From Rhodospirillales bacterium (lineage in GTDB: Bacteria; Pseudomonadota; Alphaproteobacteria; Rhodospirillales; JABHCV01): 6,693 nucleotides of DNA. Below are positions 1 to 5,758 of the stretch, one piece after another (the stretch's first letter is position 1; the number at the start of each line of letters is the position of its first letter). The DNA lies in NCBI GenBank assembly GCA_016776705.1, contig JADHSW010000163.1:1-6693 (forward strand), given 5' to 3'. A model generated the notes under the pieces. It ran no database searches and had not been told where the DNA came from. It saw only the letters and a list, made by a program, of their open reading frames with translations. A program made the position numbers and the translations under genes.

Positions 1-736
1 AGATATCCGTGGCCAGAACATTGAATTGCCCGCCAATGACCTTTGGGATGCCGAAATCCGTAATGACCAGGGTGAAAACAACGAAGATGGCGCTGATCAG
101 GCCGTATTTGATGCCGGGTAGCGTGACCGTAAAAAAGATTTTCAAACGGCTGGCGCGTAAGCTGACGGCGGCTTCATATAGTCGGCCATCGGCGGTCCCA
201 AGCGCCGTAATCAGGATCATTAATGCATGGGGGAAGGTATAAAAAACTTCGCCCATAATAATGCCGATTGGGCCATAAATTTCGTTGCCGAACAACAGGC
301 CCTTGATCACGCCCTGTTGGCCGAAAAAGTAGACGAATGAAATCGCCGGTAACAAAGACGGCGCAAGGATCGGGATCAGGGCAATGGTCTTGAAAATGCC
401 TTTTCCCGGAATAGTGCTTCTGGTCAGGGCATAGGCAAACTGGAAGGCAAGGGTGATCGTAATCAGGGTCGATACAATGGCGATGAAAAAACTGTTTTCG
501 ATTGAATAGAAAAGCGCAGGCGTGGAAAAATACTCTGCATAATTGGCCAGCCCGATGAACAGGCCGTCATGGTTTTCCGTGCTTTTCGAGAGCATGAAAT
601 ACAGCGGCAACAGGACGACGATAACCATCCAGATACCAACTATGACGATAAAGCCACGCATGATTTTGTCGTCGCGGCTTAGTTTGGGTATGATTTCTTC
701 AGCCGAAGCGGTGCTTGCCATGGCGGCGCTATTCAT
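1..736 (-). CDS. phnU: ABC transporter permease, putative 2-aminoethylphosphonate type (N-terminal 245 codons, partial)
   Basis: Inner-membrane subunit of the importer encoded by this operon; it forms the channel and couples to the ATPase. The gene runs off the left edge, so only about 245 residues are visible. The N-terminus is short and polar, followed by a strong hydrophobic segment at about residues 24-45 and further membrane segments. An EAA-type coupling loop is visible (EAAVSLRAS, followed by TVTLPG); the usual glycine after EAA is arginine here. After it comes a VFTLVITDFGIPKVIGG stretch that I recognise from the PhnU2-type permeases. Family members are long (over 500 residues, two fused permease halves), so roughly half is missing. 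The ATG at 736 is chosen because AAGGA lies 7 bases upstream (744-748); an ATG at 721 is the alternative. The first 8 bases overlap the end of the ATPase gene, which suggests translational coupling. Confidence 0.85.
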   Translation of the reverse strand, partial: MNSAAMASTASAEEIIPKLSRDDKIMRGFIVIVGIWMVIVVLLPLYFMLSKSTENHDGLFIGLANYAEYFSTPALFYSIENSFFIAIVSTLITITLAFQFAYALTRSTIPGKGIFKTIALIPILAPSLLPAISFVYFFGQQGVIKGLLFGNEIYGPIGIIMGEVFYTFPHALMILITALGTADGRLYEAAVSLRASRLKIFFTVTLPGIKYGLISAIFVVFTLVITDFGIPKVIGGQFNVLATDI

Positions 737-1850
737 GGGCTGATCCTTCACCAAAGTATACCTGCAGCCTGTTGGCGGGCAGGCACACACTCATTGGCAT
801 TCCCTCTTTAACTCCCATGTCCCGTACAAGATTAATGGAAAAATCAGCCAGCAATTCCGAACCGCCATTGCCTTTTACGTTTAACACCGCACGGTAAAAC
901 GAGCCCAGGAATTCGAGATCGTTGACTATTGTTTCAATAATATTCTGGCTGTCCGAATTAATGTCACGGGCGATGACATCTTCGGGCCGGATGCTGACGG
1001 TGAGGGCCGATCCTTTAGAGGGATTGTCCATGGGTTCGGAAAGCTGGATTTCCGTATTGCCGATTGTGACAATGTCATTTGTGACGACGTTCGCATCCAA
1101 AAAATTCATGGTGCCGACGAAATCGGCGACGAAGGGGCTTGCGGGGCGGCGATAAATATCAAGTGGTGAGCCGACCTGATCAATAACGCCCTCATTCATG
1201 ACGACGATCCGGTCGGCCATGGTCAGGGCTTCTTCCTGATCGTGGGTGACCATGATTGTGGTAACGCCAAGCTGGTGCTGCAATTGTTTGATTTCATGGC
1301 GCAGGTGAACGCGGACTTTGGCGTCCAGCGCACTTAAGGGCTCGTCAAGCAACAACAGGCCGGGTGATGTGGCAAGGGCACGGGCAAGGGCGACACGTTG
1401 CTGCTGCCCACCGGAAAGCTGGGCGGGGAATTTTTCGCCCTGATCGGACATGCCGACAAGTTTCAAAAGTTCCGCCACACGGGCAGCGGTTTTGGCCTTG
1501 GGGGTCTTACGATTTTCCAGCCCGTAGGCAACGTTTCTGTTGATGGTCAGATTGGGGAATAGCGCATAGGACTGAAAGACGATGCCAAAATCCCGCTCCG
1601 ATGGTGGAAGGCTGGATATGTCTTCGCCGCCTTGTTCAACCGAACCGGATGTCTGAATATCAAGACCGGCAATGGCGCGAAGCAGGGTCGTCTTGCCGCA
1701 ACCAGAAGGGCCAAGAAAGCAGACAAATTCGCCTTCGTTGATTTCCAGCGAGACATTCTTCAAGGCGGTGAAATCACCGAACATCTTGGTCACGTTGTTA
1801 ATGCGCAGGTATGGTTCGCTTCTGTCGGCAGGTGCGTTTTGATCAGACAC
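729..1850 (-). CDS. phnT: ABC transporter ATP-binding protein, putative 2-aminoethylphosphonate importer
   Basis: Cytoplasmic ATPase that powers the importer. From the chosen start it is 373 residues, normal for the PotA/FbpC/PhnT class. Motifs in order: Walker A GPSGCGKTT at about 47-55, Q-loop FQSYALFPN around 92, signature LSGGQ at 145-149, Walker B LLLLDEP at about 165-171, D-loop SALD, and switch histidine in VTHDQEEAL at about 203. A TOBE-like C-terminal regulatory domain spans about 250-364. The PFVADFVGTMNFLDA stretch before it resembles the AEP subgroup. The frame stays open to a TTG at 1898, but the start is placed at GTG 1850: GGGGA lies 6 bases upstream (1857-1861), and the TTG sits in the T-tract of a terminator-like hairpin. 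No catalytic motif is damaged. Its 3' end overlaps the permease start by 8 bases. Iron or polyamine importers have very similar ATPases, so substrate assignment leans on the binding protein. Confidence 0.9.
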   Translation of the reverse strand: MSDQNAPADRSEPYLRINNVTKMFGDFTALKNVSLEINEGEFVCFLGPSGCGKTTLLRAIAGLDIQTSGSVEQGGEDISSLPPSERDFGIVFQSYALFPNLTINRNVAYGLENRKTPKAKTAARVAELLKLVGMSDQGEKFPAQLSGGQQQRVALARALATSPGLLLLDEPLSALDAKVRVHLRHEIKQLQHQLGVTTIMVTHDQEEALTMADRIVVMNEGVIDQVGSPLDIYRRPASPFVADFVGTMNFLDANVVTNDIVTIGNTEIQLSEPMDNPSKGSALTVSIRPEDVIARDINSDSQNIIETIVNDLEFLGSFYRAVLNVKGNGGSELLADFSINLVRDMGVKEGMPMSVCLPANRLQVYFGEGSAHE

Positions 1851-1861
1851 AGTTAATCCCC
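1850..1861 (-). promoter_or_regulatory. Ribosome binding site deciding the GTG start of the ATPase gene
   Basis: GGGGA (minus strand, 1857-1861) stands 6 bases before a GTG codon. This favours GTG at 1850 over the in-frame TTG at 1898. The resulting N-terminus, MSDQNAPADRSEPYLRI, leads straight into the first beta strand of the ATPase fold. Confidence 0.6.
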
Positions 1862-1896
1862 ATCGCTTGAAGTGTGTATTTTGTAAAGCATAAATC

Positions 1897-1927
1897 AAAA
1901 GAAGGACCGGCGATATACCGGCCCTTC
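1897..1927 (-). terminator. Intergenic stem-loop with T-tract (attenuator-like) between binding protein and ATPase genes
   Basis: Read on the minus strand, GAAGGGCCGG pairs with CCGGTCCTTC across a 7-base loop (TATATCG). This is a 10-bp stem with one G-U pair, immediately followed by TTTT. It lies 28 bases past the stop of the binding-protein gene and before the ATPase ribosome site. The form is that of an intrinsic terminator. Inside an operon it most likely gives partial termination or protects the 3' end of the upstream message, so that the periplasmic protein is made in excess. That role is inferred from other binding-protein operons. Confidence 0.75.
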
Positions 1928-1955
1928 CTGATGTGTTTACGTCTCAAGCAAGAGC

Positions 1956-2990
1956 TTACTTGGGTTCGGATTTTGAATCGTAACGGGATTGCCATTCAGT
2001 AAGAATACGCTTGCGATTTGTGGCTGCCCAGGCGAAGTCGTTATCGATCATTTTGCTAGCGACTTCCGGTGGGAAGAATTCAACAGCCTTGGCAACGCCC
2101 GGCATGGCAACAACCGCATAGCCTTCGTTGTACATTTCATTGGCTTTTTTGGAAATTGACCAGTCGGCAAGTGTTTGGGCAGCCTTCATATTCTTGGTGC
2201 CCTTGATGATGGCGGTCGCTTCCATATCCCAGCCGATGCCTTCCTCCGGGATAATGATATCCAGTGGTGCGCCTTTGGCTTTTGATTTGGCGCCACGGAA
2301 GGCGAATGAAATACCGATTGGAATTTCGCCAGATGCAGCCAGTTTGCAAGGCTTGGAACCCGAATGGGTGTAGCGGGCGATGTTTTCATGCAAGCCGTCC
2401 ATAAAGGTCCAGCCGCCACCTTCACCGAATAATTGTAGCCAACTTGATACATCCAGGAAGCCTGTTCCCGAAGAGTTTGGATTGGGCATGATTACGTGGC
2501 CCTTGTAGACGGGGTTAGTCAGGTCACGCCATTTTTTTGGTGTCGGCAGGTTGTACTTTGTCGCTTCAACGGTATTAACGCAAATTGATGCAACCCAGGC
2601 ATCCATGCCGGTCCAGCTTGTGGGATTGGCGCTGTCACGGAATTTTGGATCAAGCATTTCGACGCCTTTGGGCGAGTAGGGGGCCAGCATGCCTTCGTTG
2701 CCAAGCAGCATCAGGCTTGTTGCCGCCAGGCCCCAGACGATATCGGCCTGCGGGTTGTTTTTTTCGGCCAGTAATTTGGCGGTGACGATACCCGTTGAAT
2801 CACGAACCCATTTAATCTCGATATCGGGATGGTCCTCATTGAAGCGGGCGGCGTATTTTTTTAGATCTTCAGCTTCGACAGCCGTGTAGACAGTCAAGGT
2901 ATCACTGTAGGCCTTGAAGCCGAAACCAGCGACAAAAGCGACAGCAGCCGTAGTTCCGATCAATTTCGATAATTTTAACTTCTTAAACAT
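1956..2990 (-). CDS. phnS: Periplasmic substrate-binding protein, putative 2-aminoethylphosphonate ABC importer
   Basis: Captures the ligand in the periplasm and delivers it to the permease. The protein has 344 residues, usual for the type-2 periplasmic binding protein fold. A signal peptide is clear: MFKKLKLSK, a hydrophobic core at about 10-25, and a likely cleavage after AYS at residue 29. The mature protein starts TLTVYTAVEAEDLKKY. Stretches I recognise from the PhnS2-type 2-AEP binding proteins include WTGMDAWVASICVNT, NPNSSGTGFLDVSSWLQ, THSGSKPCK, GISFAFRGA and the ending RYDSKSEPK. The ATG is supported by GGAGG 9 bases upstream (3000-3004). It is the first gene of a minus-strand operon with the ATPase and permease. 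The family also includes iron- and thiamine-type binding proteins; 2-AEP is the best guess from sequence memory and is not proven by any catabolic neighbour here. Confidence 0.85.
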   Translation of the reverse strand: MFKKLKLSKLIGTTAAVAFVAGFGFKAYSDTLTVYTAVEAEDLKKYAARFNEDHPDIEIKWVRDSTGIVTAKLLAEKNNPQADIVWGLAATSLMLLGNEGMLAPYSPKGVEMLDPKFRDSANPTSWTGMDAWVASICVNTVEATKYNLPTPKKWRDLTNPVYKGHVIMPNPNSSGTGFLDVSSWLQLFGEGGGWTFMDGLHENIARYTHSGSKPCKLAASGEIPIGISFAFRGAKSKAKGAPLDIIIPEEGIGWDMEATAIIKGTKNMKAAQTLADWSISKKANEMYNEGYAVVAMPGVAKAVEFFPPEVASKMIDNDFAWAATNRKRILTEWQSRYDSKSEPK

Positions 2991-3038
2991 GGGCGTAAGC
3001 CTCCATCTCCCTGTTGATTGTACGCGTTAGGCAAGTTC

Positions 3039-3083
3039 AATTCGTTGGTGATATGTCTTAGTTAGCTATAGACGGAACGAATT
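3039..3083. repeat. Inverted repeat AATTCGTT / AACGAATT, 29-base spacer
   Basis: AATTCGTT at 3039-3046 and its exact reverse complement AACGAATT at 3076-3083 flank the presumed promoter zone of the importer operon. The inner six bases of each arm (TTCGTT/AACGAA) are also the arms of the palindrome upstream of the second DeoR gene. The arms are too far apart for a strong hairpin, so a pair of protein-binding half-sites (possibly looping) is more likely. Function is inferred. Confidence 0.4.
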
Positions 3084-3087
3084 AAAA

Positions 3088-3105
3088 GTGACGGTTTTAT
3101 GACCG
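3088..3105 (-). promoter_or_regulatory. Candidate PHO box (PhoB-binding site) directed at the importer operon
   Basis: On the minus strand the sequence is CGGTCATAAAACCGTCAC. Against the classical PHO box CTGTCATAAAACTGTCAC it matches 16 of 18 positions, with the two GTCA cores 11 bases apart as required. Its orientation is toward the binding-protein gene, whose start is 97 bases downstream. A possible -10 hexamer, TATAGC (minus strand, 3070-3065), lies 17 bases past the box. That is longer than the roughly 10 bases usual at PhoB-activated promoters, which lowers confidence. If real, it places 2-AEP uptake under phosphate-starvation control. Confidence 0.5.
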
Positions 3106-3122
3106 TTTCTCAATCTTGCCAC

Positions 3123-3145
3123 TCAGGCTTTGGCCTGAAATTTTT
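3123..3145 (+). terminator. Small stem-loop with T-tract in the divergent intergenic region
   Basis: TCAGGC (3123-3128) pairs exactly with GCCTGA (3133-3138) across a TTTG loop, followed by AATTTTT on the plus strand. It has the form of a weak rho-independent terminator. It lies upstream of the promoter of the plus-strand repressor gene, so it could stop plus-strand transcription that entered from the left, or end a short transcript. The stem is only 6 bp. Confidence 0.4.
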
Positions 3146-3176
3146 CCTGTGCGCCTTGTCAGGTATTCTTTCACAA

Positions 3177-3190
3177 CAAAACCGGTTTTG
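3177..3190. repeat. Perfect 14-base palindrome CAAAACCGGTTTTG
   Basis: The 14 bases are identical on both strands. The half GGTTTTG resembles the TGTTTTGACC and GGTTTTATGACC words on either side. It lies 28 bases upstream of the -35 element proposed for the DeoR gene. A dimeric repressor could bind here; no particular regulator is proven. Confidence 0.4.
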
Positions 3191-3213
3191 CCAATGTGTT
3201 TTTGAAATAGTGG

Positions 3214-3243
3214 TGTTTTGACCGTTTATGACCTATTTTGATA
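3214..3243 (+). repeat. Three 10-base-phased repeats over the DeoR gene promoter (candidate operator)
   Basis: Consecutive 10-base units read TGTTTTGACC, GTTTATGACC and TATTTTGATA, so the TTTTGA/TTATGA core recurs once per helical turn on the same face of the DNA. The units cover the -35 element, the spacer and the first bases of the -10. This is a sensible place for autorepression by the adjacent DeoR-family protein. The 10-base spacing and degenerate cores make it a poor PHO box, which needs 11. Confidence 0.45.
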
Positions 3244-3245
3244 AT
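3218..3245 (+). promoter_or_regulatory. Sigma70-like promoter of the DeoR-family gene
   Basis: The -35 is TTGACC (3218-3223), the spacer is 16 bases, and the -10 is GATAAT (3240-3245). Each hexamer differs from consensus at one position. Transcription would start near 3252, leaving a leader of about 30 bases before the ATG at 3286. AAGGGA at 3272-3277 provides the ribosome site, 8 bases from the start codon. Confidence 0.65.
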
Positions 3246-3285
3246 GACTGATATTTCATCCAAATTGCTTCAAGGGATTATTTAA

Positions 3286-4050
3286 ATGTTAGCCGAGCAA
3301 CGACGCACCTTGATTCTTGATATTCTTGAACGCAAAGGATCAGTCTCGGTAACAGAATTGCATGAGCGACTGGAGGTATCTCGTGAAACCCTGCGCCGGG
3401 ACATTACGCGGCTGGATGATGAGGGACGTTTAACCAAAATTCACGGCGGTGCACTGTCCAACAGTTCCGTGGAACCGGCCCTGAATGAACGTATGACCCA
3501 GAATATCGAGGGCAAGCGGGCTATTGGCCAGATGGCGGCGGAAATGATACCCGACGGTGTGTCGTTAATTATTGATGCCGGGACAACCACCCTTTGCATG
3601 GCCGATTACCTTGTGGAACGCCGCCGTTTGACCGTCTATACGAACGATCTTCAAATCGCCGCCAAACTGGCGGGCCTGAATGACAATCGGGTTCTGTTGC
3701 TGGGTGGTGAGGTGCAGGGTACGGATGGGGCAATTTATGGCCGCGATACGACCCAAATGCTCGATAACTATTTTGCGGATTTCGCCATTGTCGGCATCAG
3801 CGCCTTTTCATCTGAACGCGGTTTAACGGATTATTCCCGCGAAGCGGCGGAGCTAAGATCACTAATGCTTAACCACGCACGGGTCAAAGTTCTGTTGGGT
3901 GATCAGACGAAGTTTGAGCGAAAGGCGCCGGTAAGGATTTCAGGGTTTGAAAAACTGGACCATCTGATTACTGATATCAAGCCGAGCCAGAATATCGCCA
4001 GGGCGGCGAAAATATTGTTCTCGAAAGTTCATATTTCCACAAGTGTTTGA
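3286..4050 (+). CDS. DeoR/GlpR-family transcriptional regulator (divergent from the importer)
   Basis: A 254-residue repressor of the usual family length. The N-terminal winged helix-turn-helix spans about residues 5-57, with VSVTELHERLEVSRETLRRDI as the helix-turn-helix and the family IHGGA wing at 52-56. The C-terminal DeoRC sensor domain carries the sugar-phosphate-isomerase-like motifs DAGTTT (97-102), TND (119-121), LGGE around 140 and GDQTKF (205-210). Family members sense phosphorylated metabolites in the cytoplasm and usually repress neighbouring genes and their own. It is divergent from the importer operon across 295 bases, so those promoters are the likely targets. The effector is unknown; a phosphorylated intermediate of phosphonate or glycerol-phosphate metabolism would fit. 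It ends head-to-head with the Na/Pi protein gene, 44 bases apart. Confidence 0.9.
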   Translation: MLAEQRRTLILDILERKGSVSVTELHERLEVSRETLRRDITRLDDEGRLTKIHGGALSNSSVEPALNERMTQNIEGKRAIGQMAAEMIPDGVSLIIDAGTTTLCMADYLVERRRLTVYTNDLQIAAKLAGLNDNRVLLLGGEVQGTDGAIYGRDTTQMLDNYFADFAIVGISAFSSERGLTDYSREAAELRSLMLNHARVKVLLGDQTKFERKAPVRISGFEKLDHLITDIKPSQNIARAAKILFSKVHISTSV

Positions 4051-4067
4051 ATGTAGGAACAGAGGCC

Positions 4068-4085
4068 CGGGCGTCTATGCGCCCG
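4068..4085. terminator. Hairpin between convergent genes
   Basis: CGGGCG (4068-4073) pairs exactly with CGCCCG (4080-4085) around a 6-base loop. It sits between the stop of the DeoR gene (4050) and the stop of the Na/Pi gene (4095). It is GC-rich and usable from both sides, but neither strand shows a T-run after it. It may therefore be a 3'-end-stabilising hairpin or a weak bidirectional terminator. Confidence 0.45.
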
Positions 4086-4094
4086 TCTCATCAT

Positions 4095-5741
4095 TCATAA
4101 CATCAGGTTTGTTTTTTTATCCAGCTCTCCGGCATTTTCCAGCACCGGATAAGAAATTGCGACGATATGGGAGTGGATACGTTTCAGGTCCCTGAGAATA
4201 TCCATGTGCAGGGCGCTGGTCTCGATACTTTCGGGGCGACCTTCACGAAGTCGCTCCATATGATTTTCAGCACCGGCGCGCTCCATCGCCTTGACGACGC
4301 TTTTTTCAGCCAATAATTGACGGGCAAGTTTGACGTCGTCGGAAATAAAAGCGCCCAGGGCCAGTTTAAGATTGTCGGCGACCTTCAGGTGAATTTGCAT
4401 AATTTCGGCGAATCCGTCCGGCGAGAATTTCAATTTCTTTTTGATTTTCTTGGTCGTGATTTCCATCAGGTTTTCGACGATATCACCGATGTGCTCAAGG
4501 TCGGTCGTAAAGGTCAGGATATTGGTAGCCCGCCTGCTGTCTTCTTCATCCAGGCGCTCGCGGCCAGCTTCCGTCACATACAGTTTGATTGCCTCGTGCA
4601 ACTGGTCGACGGCGTTATCCATTTTAATGACGGAGTTCGCCAGAAATCTGTCGTCGTTTTGAAGGGCGACGATACTGTCGCGCAACATGACTTCAACAAT
4701 ATCACCCATTCTGACAGTCTCACGCGCTGCGCTGGCCAAGGCGACGGACGGATCATTGATGTGGGCCCTGTCCAGATATTTGGGCCTTCCCGGATCATCT
4801 GTTTGGGGGACTGCGGGTAAGACCCTGTTGGCAAAATTGGCGATGGCATCTGTCATGAAAATAAAGATAACAGCGATGGAAATATTGAAAAAGGTGTGGA
4901 AGTTGACGATCTGACGTGCCGGATCAATATCTATCATCGCCAAATAGGGCGAGATGATATCGATCAACGGCAACAGGATCAGGCAACCCACGGCCTTGAA
5001 GAATGCATTGCCCAGGGGAACGCGGCGAGCTTCGGGTTCTTTCGCCCAGGTCGCCATAACCGGGGGCATGGCGCCGCCAAGATTGGCGCCGACGACAAGA
5101 ACAAAAGCCAGCGACAGTGAGACAACGCCCCCGGCGGCCAGAGACATCACCAGCAAGACGACGGCCAGGCTTGAATGGGCCATCCAGGTCAACAGGGCGG
5201 CCAGCAAGACGGCAAGCAGGCGCTCATCGCTCAAGGCCCCGAAAACATTTTGCAGGACAACGGACTCTCGCATGGGTGTTGATGACTGAACGATCATTCC
5301 CAAGGCCAGCAGCATGATGCCAAGACCAATTGCCGTGCGCCCCAGTTGCTTGTACAGGGTCTTGCCGGACACGAAGTGAGAGACGACGCCAATTAAAATC
5401 AGTGTCGGCGCGAGCCAGCTTATGTCGAAGGATAGAACCTGGGCAACCAGGGTGGTGCCAACGTCTGCTCCAAGCATCACGGCGAGGGCAGGGGCCGTGT
5501 CCATCAGGCCCCGGCTGGCGAAAGAAGCGACAATTAACCCCGTCGCCGTAGAGCTTTGCAAGATGCCGGTGACGCCAATGCCAATGAAGAAGGCCTTGAA
5601 ACGATTTGACACGCTGCGCCCGATTGCATGGCGCATGCTGGATCCCAGTGCCCGTGAGATGCCCGTGCGAACCATGCGCATGCCCCACAATAAAAGGGCA
5701 ACGGAGCCAATGAGGTTAATCAGTAGTTGTGTAGCGGAAAT
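4095..5741 (-). CDS. Na/Pi-cotransporter-family protein with C-terminal PhoU-like domain (likely ATT start)
   Basis: A membrane phosphate transporter of the bacterial NptA/YjbB type, 548 residues from the proposed start. Two related transport repeats carry the family signatures: GILQSSTATG near residue 60 paired with GADVGTT, and MAHSSLAVV near 188 paired with GANLGG. Several membrane segments fill residues 1 to about 305. From about 335 to the end is a PhoU-like helical domain with TTDLEHIGDIVENL and a matching second half (ILRDLKRIHSHI). E. coli YjbB of this family promotes phosphate export, so efflux is possible; uptake cannot be excluded. Start choice: the frame is open to 5741 without ATG, GTG or TTG before the TTG at 5690, which would cut the first membrane helix. 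ATT at 5741 has AAGGGAAGG 8 bases upstream and gives MSATQLLINLIGSVALL, a typical family N-terminus. It follows the second DeoR gene by 16 bases, so the two probably form an operon. Confidence 0.85.
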   Translation of the reverse strand: MSATQLLINLIGSVALLLWGMRMVRTGISRALGSSMRHAIGRSVSNRFKAFFIGIGVTGILQSSTATGLIVASFASRGLMDTAPALAVMLGADVGTTLVAQVLSFDISWLAPTLILIGVVSHFVSGKTLYKQLGRTAIGLGIMLLALGMIVQSSTPMRESVVLQNVFGALSDERLLAVLLAALLTWMAHSSLAVVLLVMSLAAGGVVSLSLAFVLVVGANLGGAMPPVMATWAKEPEARRVPLGNAFFKAVGCLILLPLIDIISPYLAMIDIDPARQIVNFHTFFNISIAVIFIFMTDAIANFANRVLPAVPQTDDPGRPKYLDRAHINDPSVALASAARETVRMGDIVEVMLRDSIVALQNDDRFLANSVIKMDNAVDQLHEAIKLYVTEAGRERLDEEDSRRATNILTFTTDLEHIGDIVENLMEITTKKIKKKLKFSPDGFAEIMQIHLKVADNLKLALGAFISDDVKLARQLLAEKSVVKAMERAGAENHMERLREGRPESIETSALHMDILRDLKRIHSHIVAISYPVLENAGELDKKTNLML

Positions 5742-5758
5742 GGGTCGAGCCTTCCCTT
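5739..5758 (-). promoter_or_regulatory. Ribosome binding site and unusual ATT start of the Na/Pi gene
   Basis: AAGGGAAGG (minus strand, 5758-5750) is followed by 8 bases and then ATT TCC GCT ACA. Spacing and strength are those of a real initiation site. The alternative in-frame CTG at 5723 and TTG at 5690 have no comparable site. ATT initiation is known but rare, infC being the standard example. Confidence 0.55.

Noticed and set aside
1851..1898. Longer ATPase starting at TTG 1898
   Set aside because: The extra 16 residues are unlike the family, the start lies in a hairpin T-tract, and the GTG at 1850 has a good ribosome site.
3214..3250. Second PHO box over the DeoR promoter
   Set aside because: GTCA cores are 10 rather than 11 bases apart and the flanks fit poorly; a phased-repeat operator explains it better.
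4317..4820. 167-codon open frame on the plus strand
   Set aside because: Lies entirely antisense to the PhoU-like part of the Na/Pi gene, has no recognisable protein features and no promoter or ribosome site; it is a shadow of the real gene's codon use.
5224..5688. 154-codon minus-strand frame
   Set aside because: A different frame of the Na/Pi gene; the other frame carries clear membrane segments and family motifs, whereas this one is a low-complexity H/R/G-rich translation.
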